Positions 9,864-18,885 of a DNA stretch of 62,427 nt are shown in pieces. Position 1 is the stretch's first letter. The number at the start of each line of letters is the position of its first letter. The stretch comes from DTKY01 sp037440765 (lineage in GTDB: Bacteria > Acidobacteriota > Terriglobia > Bryobacterales > Bryobacteraceae). Both the position numbers and the translations under genes were made by a program. The notes under the pieces were generated by a model. The model saw only the letters and a program-made list of their open reading frames with translations, made no database searches and was not told the origin of the DNA. Location of the stretch: NCBI GenBank assembly GCA_037440765.1, contig JBBITL010000023.1, forward strand, positions 1 through 62,427, given 5' to 3'.

Positions 9864-10394
9864 CTACTGCGCCAGGGCTTTTTCGATGGCGGCGGTGACT
9901 TCCGGCGACTCCGGCGCCACCTTGGAGGGGAACCGCGCCAGGACCTTGCCGTCCCTGTCCACGAGGAACTTGGTGAAGTTCCACTCGATTTCATTCCCGC
10001 CCTGGGTCAGGAACTGGTACAACGGGGCCTTGTCGGGTGGCAGCACGGAGATCTTCGAGAACATGGGGAACGTGACGCCGTAGGTGCGCTGGCAGAACTC
10101 CGCGATCTCAGCGTTTGTTCCCGGCTCCTGGTTGCGGAAGTTGTTGGCCGGAAAGCCCAGCACCACGAAGCCGCGGTCCTTGTGTTTGCGGTAGGCGGCT
10201 TCGAGCGAGGCGTACTGCGGTGTGAAGCCGCAACGGCTTGCCACGTTGACCACCAGCGCGACCTTGCCTTTGTAGGAGGAGAGACGCACGGGGGCGCCGT
10301 CGATGGAGACCACGGTGAAATCGTGCAGGCTGGCCGCGCGCGTCGCGCCGGCCCCGACGAACGTCATGGCGGCCAGAAGGTAGGCGGTCCTCAT
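9864..10394 (-). CDS. glutathione peroxidase-like peroxidase, exported
   Basis: Thiol peroxidase of the GPx family, 176 residues, reducing hydroperoxides, probably with thioredoxin rather than glutathione. An N-terminal signal peptide (about residues 1-21) suggests a periplasmic enzyme. The catalytic tetrad is complete: Cys55 in NVASRCGFTPQY, Gln89 in FPANNFRNQEPG, and Trp138-Asn139 in WNFTKFLVDRDG. Cys101 is placed where the resolving cysteine of thioredoxin-dependent GPx is found. It lies 32 bases downstream of recN on the same strand, so the two could be cotranscribed. Confidence 0.94.
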   Translation of the reverse strand: MRTAYLLAAMTFVGAGATRAASLHDFTVVSIDGAPVRLSSYKGKVALVVNVASRCGFTPQYASLEAAYRKHKDRGFVVLGFPANNFRNQEPGTNAEIAEFCQRTYGVTFPMFSKISVLPPDKAPLYQFLTQGGNEIEWNFTKFLVDRDGKVLARFPSKVAPESPEVTAAIEKALAQ

Positions 10395-10426
10395 ATGCTG
10401 TTCGATGCGCGAGAAGCGTGGAAGAT

Positions 10427-12109
10427 TCAGGCCGAAGACATGCGGATCAGCTTTTCGGCATGCTTCAGCGCTTCGGCGGTGACCTTCTCGCCGCTGAGCA
10501 TCCGCCCGATCTCACGGGTGCGCCCCGCCCCGTCCAGTTCCCTGACGGCGGCGGAAGTGCGGCCGCCGGCCTCCAGTTTCTCCACGAAGTAGTGGTGGTC
10601 GGCGAAGCCGGCGATCTGGGGCAGGTGGGTGACGCAGAGCACCTGGCTGGAGGCGGCAATCTGCTTCAGCCTGCGGCCGACCACTTCGGCGGCGCGTCCG
10701 CCTATGCCGGCGTCAACCTCGTCGAAGACCAGCGTACGGGGAGCCTCCGCCTCCGCGCGCTCGCGCGGAGAGACGGCGCAGGTCTTGAGCGCCAGAGCGA
10801 TGCGCGAGATCTCGCCTCCGGAGGCGACCTTGTCGAGCGGGCGCGGCTCTTCGCCGGGGTTGGGGGAGACCAGGAAGCGCACCTCGTCGAGGCCCTGCCC
10901 GGACCAGGGCGCCGCCGAAAGTTCAACGCGGAACACCGTGCGCTCCATGGCGAGCGCGGCCAGTTCCTGCTCGACGTGACTGGCGAGCTTCCGCGCGCCC
11001 TCCTTGCGCATGCGGCTGAGGCGGCCGGCCGCGGATTCGTAGGTTTCAGCCAGGCCTTTCAGGCGCTGCGCGAGTTCCGCGCGCCGCCGGTCAGCGTTCT
11101 CGACCGCGTCGAGGCTGGCCCGCACCTCCTCCAGGTACGCTGCCACCTGTTCCAGGCCAGGCCCGTACTTGCGCTTGAGTTTGTCCAGGACCGCCAGGCG
11201 GGATTCTATTTCCTCCAGCCGCGCGGGATCGGCTTCGAGGCGGGAAAGGTAGTCGCGCAGCGCGAGAGCGGTTTCCTCGACGGCGTACTGGGCGGGCTTG
11301 AGACCCTCGGCCAGCGCGGCGAGCGCGGGGTCGGTACGAGCGAGTTCTTCCAGCCTGCGCGCTGCCGCCCGCAGCGCCGCCGCGGCCGATTCCGGCGATT
11401 CGTACAGCCACTGATAGGCTGCGCCTGCGGCCTCCTGAATGCGCGCGAAGTTCTGCTGGCGGCGCCGCCCGGCCTCCAGCTCGGCGTCCTCGCCGGGACG
11501 GGGCGCGGCCTCCTCGATCTCGCGGCGCTGGAAGCTCCACAGGTCCGCCATGCGGAGCTTCTCCTGCTCGCCGCGTTCCAGGTCCTCCAGCTCCCGGCGG
11601 CAGTCGCACCAGACGAGCCAGGCCTGGCGCACCTGCTCGAGCTGGCCGGCCGCGCCGGAGGCGGCGTCCAGGATGGCGAGCTGCGACTGGGCGTCGAACA
11701 GCCGCTGCTGGTCGTGCTGGCCGTGGATGTCGCCGAAGTGCCGCCCCAAATCGCGCAGCAGGGCGGCGGTGACGGGACGGCTGGCGGCGAAGGCGCGGGA
11801 CTTGCCGGAGGCAAGGATCTCGCGCTCGATCCACAGTTCCCCGTCCTCGGCTTCGAGGCCCGCCGTCTCCAGCACCCCCCGCGCCTCTCTGCTGTCCGGC
11901 ACGGCGAACAGGCCGGCGACGCGGGCGCGCTCAGCGCCGGTTCTCACCATTTCGGCCGAGGCGCGGCCGCCGAGCAGGAGCCCCAGCGCATCCACGACGA
12001 TCGACTTGCCGCTGCCGGTCTCGCCCGTCAGCAGGTTAAGCCCGCGATGAAAGCGCACGCGCAGCCGCTCGACGACCGCGTAGTTGTCAATCACCAGCTC
12101 GACCAGCAT
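10427..12109 (-). CDS. recN: DNA repair protein RecN
   Basis: SMC-like ATPase for double-strand break repair, 560 residues, the normal family length. The N-terminal Walker A is GETGSGKS (29-36). A central coiled-coil region with many Arg/Glu/Ala residues follows (about 150-380). The C-terminal ABC signature is VASGGEISRI (from residue 428) and the Walker B is TLVFDEVDAG (459-468). It is divergent from tolQ. No LexA box was recognised upstream. The start ATG at 12109 is preceded by a pyrimidine-rich sequence, not a Shine-Dalgarno, and by a consensus -10 box. Confidence 0.97.
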   Translation of the reverse strand: MLVELVIDNYAVVERLRVRFHRGLNLLTGETGSGKSIVVDALGLLLGGRASAEMVRTGAERARVAGLFAVPDSREARGVLETAGLEAEDGELWIEREILASGKSRAFAASRPVTAALLRDLGRHFGDIHGQHDQQRLFDAQSQLAILDAASGAAGQLEQVRQAWLVWCDCRRELEDLERGEQEKLRMADLWSFQRREIEEAAPRPGEDAELEAGRRRQQNFARIQEAAGAAYQWLYESPESAAAALRAAARRLEELARTDPALAALAEGLKPAQYAVEETALALRDYLSRLEADPARLEEIESRLAVLDKLKRKYGPGLEQVAAYLEEVRASLDAVENADRRRAELAQRLKGLAETYESAAGRLSRMRKEGARKLASHVEQELAALAMERTVFRVELSAAPWSGQGLDEVRFLVSPNPGEEPRPLDKVASGGEISRIALALKTCAVSPRERAEAEAPRTLVFDEVDAGIGGRAAEVVGRRLKQIAASSQVLCVTHLPQIAGFADHHYFVEKLEAGGRTSAAVRELDGAGRTREIGRMLSGEKVTAEALKHAEKLIRMSSA

Positions 12110-12117
12110 TCGAGGAG

Positions 12118-12123
12118 ATTATA
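12118..12123 (-). promoter_or_regulatory. candidate -10 element of recN (leaderless-type)
   Basis: A perfect TATAAT on the minus strand ends eight bases before the recN ATG. The intervening CTCCTCGA cannot serve as a ribosome binding site. No -35 consensus at 16-18 bases was found. Confidence 0.4.
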
Positions 12124-12188
12124 CGAGATTGCGCAACGTCGTCCGGAACGCCAGCATGTATCATGAAGTGTTTGGGAAAGGACACGAC

Positions 12189-12848
12189 TTGAATCAGGTC
12201 AGCGTTCTGGATCTGTTGCGGGAGGCTTCGCCACTGACCTTCGGCGTCCTGCTGCTGCTGCTGGTTTTCTCCATCGTTTCCTGGGCCATCATTTTCTCGA
12301 AGTGGAACTCGTTCCGGCAGGCGCGCTACGCCAACGGGGGCTTTCTGCGCGCCTTCCGCGACGCCAACGGGCTGGAAGCGGCCGTGGCGGCGGGAAAGCG
12401 CTTCCGGCATGCGCCGCTCACCGGCGTTTTTGTGTTCGGCTTCGAGGAGGTGGACCGCCAGGTGAAAACGCGCGGGACCGTGGTCAACAGGCTGGCCGTC
12501 GAGAGGTCGCTTCAGCTCGGCATCAGCGAGGAACTGGCCCGGCTGGAGCGTAACATGAGCTGGCTGGCGACGACGGCCTCGGTGAGTCCTTTCATCGGGC
12601 TGTTCGGCACGGTGCTGGGGATCATCAGCGCTTTCAACGCCCTGGGTATGGCGGGCAGCGCGAGCCTGCGAGCGGTGGCTCCGGGGATGTCAGAAGCGCT
12701 GGTGGCCACGGCCGCGGGCCTGGCGGCCGCCATCCCCGCCGCCATCTTCTACAACCACTTCGGACACGTGATCCGTGAGATGGGAGCGCGCATGGACGAC
12801 TTCTCGCTGGAGTTTATGAACCTGGCCGAGCGGAACTTCGAGGATTGA
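12189..12848 (+). CDS. tolQ: TolQ, proton channel subunit of the Tol-Pal system
   Basis: Inner-membrane MotA/ExbB-family protein that with TolR uses the proton gradient to energise outer-membrane constriction. Three membrane segments are seen: LTFGVLLLLLVFSIVSWAI near the N-terminus, then WLATTASVSPFIGLFGTVLGI and LVATAAGLAAAIPAAIF. The frame is open from 12084, but a TTG at 12189 follows a strong GGGAAAGGA ribosome site (12174-12182, six-base spacing). That start gives MNQVSVLDLLREAS, which aligns with the E. coli TolQ N-terminus. An ATG at 12156 is an alternative. First gene of the Tol-Pal locus, four bases before tolR. Confidence 0.93.
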   Translation: MNQVSVLDLLREASPLTFGVLLLLLVFSIVSWAIIFSKWNSFRQARYANGGFLRAFRDANGLEAAVAAGKRFRHAPLTGVFVFGFEEVDRQVKTRGTVVNRLAVERSLQLGISEELARLERNMSWLATTASVSPFIGLFGTVLGIISAFNALGMAGSASLRAVAPGMSEALVATAAGLAAAIPAAIFYNHFGHVIREMGARMDDFSLEFMNLAERNFED

Positions 12849-12852
12849 GCCG

Positions 12853-13308
<456 letters not shown>

Positions 13309-13331
13309 GATAACGTGTGAAGGCTCGCTAA

Positions 13332-14123
13332 GTGACAGCGCACTTGGACATTCTTGCCCAGCCGGAGCCGTTGGGAAGGCCGCTCGTTGTCTCGGTTGCA
13401 CTTCACGTCTGCGTGCTGGCAGGGCTGTTCGTTCAGGGTATGATCGCGAACCGGCCCAGCGAGCTGTGGGGCGACCCTGGCAGCCTCGGCGGGGGGAGCG
13501 TGGCGATCACGCCGGTGAGCCAGATACCCTTGCCCGCCCGGGGCGGGCCCCCGAACCCGCTGGCCAGCGACACCGAGAGCGCGGTGCCGCCGGCTCCACC
13601 TGCGAAAAAGCAAGCCAGGCGCGAGCCTGAGCCTGATCCGGCCGCCATTGCCATCAAGTCGCGAGCCGGGGCCCGCCAGTCCTCGCCCGTTCAGAAGAAG
13701 GCCGCGGCGTCGAAGTTGTCCGTCCCGGAGACTCCCAATCAGCTTTACAGCACGACGGGGCGGGCGCTGTCCAGCCCCATGGTGGCGCAGACCGGGTCAG
13801 GCGGAACGCGCATGGGGGCCGGAGGCGCTTTTGGGGACCGCTTCGGCTACTATCGCTCCCTGCTGGAACAGAGGGTGGCCCGGCAGTGGAGGACCGGCGA
13901 TGTGGATCCCAGGCTGGAGACGGCGCCGCCGGTGATCGTGACGTTTGTCATCCGGAGGGACGGATCCGCGTCGAACATACGCCTGGAGCAATCGAGCGGG
14001 AACAGGGCGCTGGACTACTCCGCGGAACGGGCCATCCGGGAGGCCGGCCCCTTCCCGCCGCTGCCGCAGGGGTTCGACCGCGACGAAGCGAGGATCGAGT
14101 TCTGGTTTGAGCTGAAACGATGA
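13332..14123 (+). CDS. TolA-equivalent with TonB-type C-terminal domain
   Basis: 263 residues, GTG start at 13332. A single N-terminal membrane helix (LVVSVALHVCVLAGLFVQGMI, about residues 17-37) is followed by a low-complexity Pro/Ala/Lys linker (about 70-130) and a C-terminal TonB-like domain (VIVTFVIRRDGSASNIRLEQ, then ALDYSAERAIREAGPFPPLP). Position between tolR and tolB assigns it the TolA role: linking the inner-membrane motor to TolB/Pal. The linker is far shorter than the long helical domain II of enterobacterial TolA, so it may span the periplasm differently. The stop overlaps the tolB start as ATGA. Confidence 0.85.
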   Translation: MTAHLDILAQPEPLGRPLVVSVALHVCVLAGLFVQGMIANRPSELWGDPGSLGGGSVAITPVSQIPLPARGGPPNPLASDTESAVPPAPPAKKQARREPEPDPAAIAIKSRAGARQSSPVQKKAAASKLSVPETPNQLYSTTGRALSSPMVAQTGSGGTRMGAGGAFGDRFGYYRSLLEQRVARQWRTGDVDPRLETAPPVIVTFVIRRDGSASNIRLEQSSGNRALDYSAERAIREAGPFPPLPQGFDRDEARIEFWFELKR

Positions 14124-15505
14124 GCAAGAGAGCCGCTGTGTACATGGCCGGGCTCTGGCTGGCGGCCACCGCCGCCAGCCAGCAGAGCGACGTCCTGATC
14201 AAGATCGCGCAAGGCGAGCGGACCGCGATCGCCGTGCCGGACTTCCGGGGGAGCGGTGAGGCGCAACGATTCATGGGCGCCTTCAACGAGACCCTGTTCA
14301 ATGATCTGGACACCTCGGGCCTGTTCCGCATGGTCCCCAAGAGCATGTATCCGCTGGAGACGCCGCAGCGCCCGCAGGACTTCCGGCCGCCGCTCGCGCC
14401 GGAGCCGTCCGGCCGCAGGGGCCAGCCCCCTGCGTCGCCCGTCCGGCAGGGGCCCTGGCTCACCGACTGGAGCATGCCGCCGGCCAGCGCCAGTTACCTG
14501 GCTTTCGGCTACGCCGGAGTGCAGGATGGGCGCCTGGTGGTGTTCGGCTGGCTGTTCAACGTGGTCCAGAACGATGTGGCCTCGGCGCAGGTGCTCGGCA
14601 AGATGTACTTCGGCTCGCTCGACGCGGCCGGCGCGCGGCAGGCTGCGCACGAGTTCGCCGGCGACATACTGTCGCTGTTCGGCGGCAGGAGCCTGTTGGG
14701 AACGAAGATCTATTTCGAATCCAACCGCAGCGGCACGCGTGAGGTCTGGTCCATGGATCACGACGGATCCAACCAGAAGCAGCTCACTTTCTACAAGTCG
14801 ATCAGCATGCGGCCGGCCGTCTCCCCGGACGGGACGATGCTGCTGTACACCACGGACATCAGGACGGGATGGATGATCCGGATGCAATCGCTAGTGACGG
14901 GCGGCCGGCTGCCGTTCTCGAATCCGCCGGGAACGTTGAACTGGGCGCCTGAGTTCACGCCGGACGGCAAGGGCGTCATCTTCGCCAGCAACACCGCCAA
15001 AGAGGGCCAGCAGGAGATCCTCATTGCGGACCTGGACGGCAGCAACCTCCGCAGGCTCACCTATGGCGGCCGGACCAACACCGAACCGCGGGTCAATCCG
15101 AAGACCGGCAGCGACGTCGTGTTCGTCTCCGACCGCGGGGGCATGCCTCAGATCTACAAGATGTCCATCGACGGGACGGACGTGCATAGGCTGACCGACG
15201 GCAGCGGGGAAGCGGTGAATCCCGCCTGGCATCCGGACGGGCAGCACATCGTCTTCTGCTGGACGCGCGGCTTCGCGCCCGGCAACTACAACATCTTCGT
15301 GATGGACGTGGCCACCCGCCGCGTGATGCAGCTCACACACGGCGCGGGCCGCAACGAAAACCCGTACTGGGCTCCGGACGGGCGGCGGCTGGTGTTCGCC
15401 TCTAACCGGGACGGAGGCACGCAGATATGGACCATGCTCGCCGATGGAACCCAGCTCATGAAGCTCACAACTCAAGGCCGGAACCTGACGCCGGTGTGGA
15501 AATGA
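14120..15505 (+). CDS. tolB: Tol-Pal system beta-propeller protein TolB
   Basis: Periplasmic protein of 461 residues that binds Pal and TolA. A signal peptide covers about residues 1-20 (MAGLWLAATAAS). The N-terminal alpha/beta domain runs to about residue 190. It is followed by WD40-like PD40 blades with repeated motifs such as KIYFESNRSGTREVWSMDHDGS, VIFASNTAKEGQQEILIADLDGS and LVFASNRDGGTQIWTM. A short Pro/Arg-rich insertion lies near residues 82-112. It overlaps the preceding gene by four bases and is followed 50 bases later by pal, as in canonical tol-pal operons. Confidence 0.95.
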   Translation: MSKRAAVYMAGLWLAATAASQQSDVLIKIAQGERTAIAVPDFRGSGEAQRFMGAFNETLFNDLDTSGLFRMVPKSMYPLETPQRPQDFRPPLAPEPSGRRGQPPASPVRQGPWLTDWSMPPASASYLAFGYAGVQDGRLVVFGWLFNVVQNDVASAQVLGKMYFGSLDAAGARQAAHEFAGDILSLFGGRSLLGTKIYFESNRSGTREVWSMDHDGSNQKQLTFYKSISMRPAVSPDGTMLLYTTDIRTGWMIRMQSLVTGGRLPFSNPPGTLNWAPEFTPDGKGVIFASNTAKEGQQEILIADLDGSNLRRLTYGGRTNTEPRVNPKTGSDVVFVSDRGGMPQIYKMSIDGTDVHRLTDGSGEAVNPAWHPDGQHIVFCWTRGFAPGNYNIFVMDVATRRVMQLTHGAGRNENPYWAPDGRRLVFASNRDGGTQIWTMLADGTQLMKLTTQGRNLTPVWK

Positions 15506-15555
15506 AGCTGTCTTTAGAGTAAAGTTGGATAAAAAGTCAGGAAGTGAGGACACTG

Positions 15556-16338
15556 ATGAGAAAGCGAAAGATCAGCCTAATACTTTTGGCATTCACGCTG
15601 CTTATTGGCGCAACGGGGTGCAGGAGGCAGGTCGCACCGCCGCCGCCGCCACCGCCGCCCAAGGAGGAGCCGCCGCCGCCACCGCCGCCCGCGCCGTCGA
15701 TCGGCAAGTTCGGGGTCGAGCCTTCGACCATCCAGCGCGGCCAGTCGGCTACGCTGAGCTGGGCCGTCAGCAACGCGACGGAGATCTCCATCGACCGGGG
15801 CATCGGCGCCGTGCAGGCACAGGGTACCAGACAGGTGTTCCCCAACGACAGCACCACATACACGCTGACGGCCAAGGGGCCGGGCGGGACCGATACGCGC
15901 TCGGCGACCGTCGCCGTGACCGTGCCGCCGCCTCCTCCGCCACCGCCTCCGCCGCCCAAGGTGGCCAAGCGGACGCTAAGCGAGATGCTTTCAACCGAGG
16001 TTCAGGACGCGTACTTCGACTACGACAAGAGCGACATCCGCGAGGACGCGCGCGCCACGCTCACCAGAAACGCCACGGCTCTCAAGAGGATTTTGAGCGA
16101 ATACCCTGAGGGGGATATCCTCATAGCAGGCCACTGCGACGAGCGCGGCTCGGCGGAATACAACCTGGGCCTGGGAGATCGCCGCGCGGCCTCCGTCAAG
16201 GAATTCCTGGTGCAACTGGGAGTTCCCGGCGACAGGATGAGGACGATCAGCTACGGCAAGGAGCGTCCGCAGTGCACCGAGTCGGAAGAGAGTTGCTGGC
16301 AGAGGAACCGCCGGGCGCATTTCTCGGCGGGCAACTAG
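15556..16338 (+). CDS. pal: peptidoglycan-associated lipoprotein Pal with inserted Ig-like domain
   Basis: 260 residues. The ATG at 15556 is chosen because GAGGA lies five bases before it. A lipoprotein signal ends at Cys22 (IGATGC, a slightly atypical lipobox). A polyproline tract (about 28-46), an Ig-like segment of about 75 residues (IGKFGVEPSTIQRGQSATLSW to VAVTV), a second run of 11 prolines (124-134), and a C-terminal OmpA domain (about 152-258; YFDYDKSDI, GHCDERGSAEYNLGLGDRRA) follow. The OmpA domain binds diaminopimelate in peptidoglycan. The Ig-like insert between two proline linkers is unusual; standard Pal is about 170 residues. Confidence 0.93.
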   Translation: MRKRKISLILLAFTLLIGATGCRRQVAPPPPPPPPKEEPPPPPPPAPSIGKFGVEPSTIQRGQSATLSWAVSNATEISIDRGIGAVQAQGTRQVFPNDSTTYTLTAKGPGGTDTRSATVAVTVPPPPPPPPPPPKVAKRTLSEMLSTEVQDAYFDYDKSDIREDARATLTRNATALKRILSEYPEGDILIAGHCDERGSAEYNLGLGDRRAASVKEFLVQLGVPGDRMRTISYGKERPQCTESEESCWQRNRRAHFSAGN

Positions 16339-16350
16339 TCGCCGTTTTGA

Positions 16351-16385
16351 CGAAGCCCGCCGGCGTGCCGGCGGGCTTCGTTTTT
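16351..16385 (+). terminator. intrinsic terminator after pal
   Basis: A perfect 14-bp inverted repeat (arms 16351-16364 and 16367-16380, two-base centre GT) is followed directly by TTTTT at 16381-16385. This is a textbook rho-independent terminator 12 bases after the pal stop, and it separates pal from cpoB. Confidence 0.9.
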
Positions 16386-16410
16386 GGCTCGGCCGGGTGG
16401 GGATAACGTG

Positions 16411-17256
16411 ATGAGATACTGGTGGCGGTTTCTGCTGATTCTCGCTGTCGGCGCCTGCTCCCTCTGGGGTCAGCGGAAGGAGTACATGGAGCTCCAGCGG
16501 GAGGTGGCGCTGTTCGGCGACCAACTGCGGACCATGCAGCGCCTGATCGACGAGAAACTGGCCGAGCTCGCCCGGCAGGCGCAGCAGGCCACCTCGGCCG
16601 CCAACGCCACGAATGCCTCGGTGGCCGAACTCGACAAGCGAATAGAAGGGCAAAGCCGGACCCTGACGGCGCCGGTGGCCACCATCGGCTCCAAGGTGGA
16701 CCAGATGTCGGGCGAGTTTCAGATCTTGCGGGAAACGGTGGGTGCGATGAACGCCCGCCTGGCAAGGCTGGAGCAGCAGTTGCTCGACGTTTCCACGGCG
16801 ATCAAGACCATTCAATCGCCACTGGCCGCCCCGCCGGCGGACGCCGCCATCCCGGCGGAGACCCTGTTTCAGAATGCCATGCGGGACCGGGCGGGCGGCA
16901 ACCTGGACCTGGCGCTCAGGCAGTTCACCGACTACGTTCAGGTTTACGGAGCCACGGAGCAGGCCGCCACCGCGCAGTACTATATCGGCGACATTCTCTA
17001 CCGCTCAGAGAAGTACCGGGAAGCCGTCGCGGCCTTCGACCGGGTCCTGACGGATTACCTCAGAAGCGACCGGGCCCCCGACGCGCACTACATGAAGGCC
17101 ATGGCTCTCTGGGAGCTCGGCGAAACCAGCAAGGCCGCCAGCGAGCTGAACCTCCTGATCAAGCGGTTCCCGAAGGACGATCTGGCCGGCAAGGCGAGAA
17201 CCGATCTCAAGAGCCTTTCGGCGCCGGCCGCCAGCCCAAGGTCAAAATCCAAGTGA
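16411..17256 (+). CDS. cpoB: CpoB/YbgF-like Tol-Pal accessory protein
   Basis: Periplasmic coordinator of Tol-Pal and cell-wall synthesis, 281 residues. The ATG at 16411 is preceded by GGGGA at seven-base spacing and gives a signal peptide (MRYWWRFLLILAVGACSLWG). An N-terminal coiled-coil region (about 25-130, Gln/Ala-rich with an LARLEQQLLDV segment) is followed by tetratricopeptide repeats (about 145-275) such as ALRQFTDYVQVYG, YREAVAAFDRVLTDY and TSKAASELNLLIKRFP. It begins only 25 bases after a strong terminator, so it needs read-through or its own promoter. aroDE starts six bases after its stop. Confidence 0.9.
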   Translation: MRYWWRFLLILAVGACSLWGQRKEYMELQREVALFGDQLRTMQRLIDEKLAELARQAQQATSAANATNASVAELDKRIEGQSRTLTAPVATIGSKVDQMSGEFQILRETVGAMNARLARLEQQLLDVSTAIKTIQSPLAAPPADAAIPAETLFQNAMRDRAGGNLDLALRQFTDYVQVYGATEQAATAQYYIGDILYRSEKYREAVAAFDRVLTDYLRSDRAPDAHYMKAMALWELGETSKAASELNLLIKRFPKDDLAGKARTDLKSLSAPAASPRSKSK

Positions 17257-17262
17257 GAGCGT

Positions 17263-18819
17263 GTGAACTGGGCCTCTAGCATCTGCATCGCCCTCGGCTT
17301 CGGAGAGGTTCGCGAGCTTCTGGACGCCGCGCGCCGGGAGGCGGACAACGGAGAGGGCTTTCTCGAGTTCCGCCTTGACTACCTGCGCCGCCCGGAAGAC
17401 GGACCCAAAGCCATCCGCGCTTTCCTGCAGGAGCATCCCGGCTGCACAGTGCTCGCCACCTGCCGCCGCCGCCCCAACGGCGGCAGATTCAGCGGGAGCG
17501 TTGAGGAGCAGATCCGCCTGCTGGTGGCGGCCGTGCAGGCGGGCGCCAGGGCCGTGGACCTGGAAATCGAGAGCGTCGAGAGCGCGGGCGCGGCGCCCCC
17601 CTCACTCAGCGGCAAGGCCAAGGTGGTGATTTCCTACCACAACTTCGAGGGAACCCCGCCATTGGAGCCGGTCCTCAGGCGGCTGCTCGGCCAGCCGGCC
17701 GACGCCCACAAGGTGGTCACCACGGCCCGCAGGCCCAGCGACATCCACCGCGTTCTGGCGGCGGCCAGGGCAAACCCCCGCCGCCGGGTCATAGCCTTCT
17801 CCATGGGGGAGATAGGATTCGCTTCACGCGTGCTGTCGCCGGTGTTTGGAGGGCTGTTCACGTACGCGGCGCCGGCGTCGGCCGAGGGCACGGCGCCCGG
17901 CCAGGTGGACGCCAGGGTTCTGCGGCGGCTGTACAGGCTGGATAAACTGGCGCGGTCGACCAGGATCTATGGCCTCATCGCCGACCCGGTGGGACACTCC
18001 GCCTCGCCGGCCGTGCACAACCGGGCCTTCCAGGCCCGGCGCGCGGATGCCGTCTACGTCCCCTTCCTTGTGCCGGCGCTACAGTTGAAGGATTTCATGC
18101 AACTGGCCCTGAGGCTGCCTGTGACAGGCTTCAGCGTCACCATGCCGCACAAGCAGAAGATACTGCGGCACCTGGACAGCGTGGATCCGCTCGCCCGGCG
18201 CATCGGCGCGGTGAACACGGTCTGGAGGAAGGCTGGCCGGTGGCGAGGCATGAACGCCGACGCCCCGGCGGTGGTTGCGCCGCTGTCGCGCCAGTTGCGT
18301 CTGCCCAAGGCGTCAGTGCTCCTGATCGGGAGCGGCGGCGCGGCCCGGGCCGCGGCGTTCGCCCTCACGGACGCGGGCGCGCGGGTCTCGATTGTGGGAA
18401 TCGAGCCGGCCCAGGTGCGCGGGCTGGCGCGAGCCTGCGGAGGCGAGATGCTGCTGAAGGAGCATCTGACCAAGCACTACTTCGACGCAGTGGTTCACGC
18501 CACCCCGCTCGGCATGCACCCTCACGTCGAGCAGTGTTACTTCGCCGACCGCATCCCGGCCGACGTGGTTCTGGACATGGTCTACAACCCGCTGGAGACG
18601 CTGCTGCTGCGCCGCGCCCGCGAGCAGGGCAAGGCCGTCATCCCGGGCATCCAGATGTTTCTGGAGCAGGCGGCGCGGCAATTTGAAACCTGGACCGGAG
18701 ACAGCGCGCCCCGCGCCGTGATGGAGAAGGCCGCCCGCGAGGCCCTCGGCGCTGGCGGGCTGCTGAAGAAGGCCCCGACAGGTCAGGGGGCCTGTCCCAC
18801 GCGGCCCGCCGGCCGCTGA
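17263..18819 (+). CDS. aroDE: bifunctional 3-dehydroquinate dehydratase / shikimate dehydrogenase
   Basis: Fused shikimate-pathway enzyme, 518 residues, GTG start. Residues 1-225 are a type I dehydroquinate dehydratase with His126 (SYHNFEGTP) and the Schiff-base Lys150 (DAHKVVTTAR). Residues 233-505 are shikimate dehydrogenase: IYGLIADPVGHSASPAVHN, catalytic Lys297 (TMPHK), Asn331 and Asp333, NADP-binding GSGGAARAA (356-364), and GIQMFLEQAARQF. The usual G-x-NTD-x-x-G motif reads MNADAPAV here, with both key residues kept but Thr and Gly lost. The last dozen residues are encoded inside a hairpin repeat (18790-18853) and look like an added tail. Confidence 0.95.
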   Translation: MNWASSICIALGFGEVRELLDAARREADNGEGFLEFRLDYLRRPEDGPKAIRAFLQEHPGCTVLATCRRRPNGGRFSGSVEEQIRLLVAAVQAGARAVDLEIESVESAGAAPPSLSGKAKVVISYHNFEGTPPLEPVLRRLLGQPADAHKVVTTARRPSDIHRVLAAARANPRRRVIAFSMGEIGFASRVLSPVFGGLFTYAAPASAEGTAPGQVDARVLRRLYRLDKLARSTRIYGLIADPVGHSASPAVHNRAFQARRADAVYVPFLVPALQLKDFMQLALRLPVTGFSVTMPHKQKILRHLDSVDPLARRIGAVNTVWRKAGRWRGMNADAPAVVAPLSRQLRLPKASVLLIGSGGAARAAAFALTDAGARVSIVGIEPAQVRGLARACGGEMLLKEHLTKHYFDAVVHATPLGMHPHVEQCYFADRIPADVVLDMVYNPLETLLLRRAREQGKAVIPGIQMFLEQAARQFETWTGDSAPRAVMEKAAREALGAGGLLKKAPTGQGACPTRPAGR

Positions 18820-18853
18820 ATCCGCTATGTGGGACAGGCGTCCCCGCCTGTCC
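18790..18853. repeat. hairpin-forming repeat between aroDE and pfk
   Basis: Two nested inverted repeats. GCCTGTCCCAC (18790-18800) pairs with GTGGGACAGGC (18829-18839). GGACAGGC (18832-18839) also pairs with GCCTGTCC (18846-18853) across a six-base loop. The two hairpins compete for the middle arm. There is no T-run. The element covers the end of aroDE and lies between convergent genes; it looks like a REP-type interspersed repeat. Confidence 0.6.
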
Positions 18854-18885
18854 TTCGCGGTCGAAGCGGCCTCCTCGGCCGGTTG

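Noticed and set aside
10418..12166. 582-residue open frame antisense to recN
   Set aside because: RecN has all motifs; the antisense product has none.
15640..15960. GCC/CCG repeats in pal as a CRISPR or tandem repeat array
   Set aside because: They encode polyproline linkers in frame and have no spacer/repeat structure.
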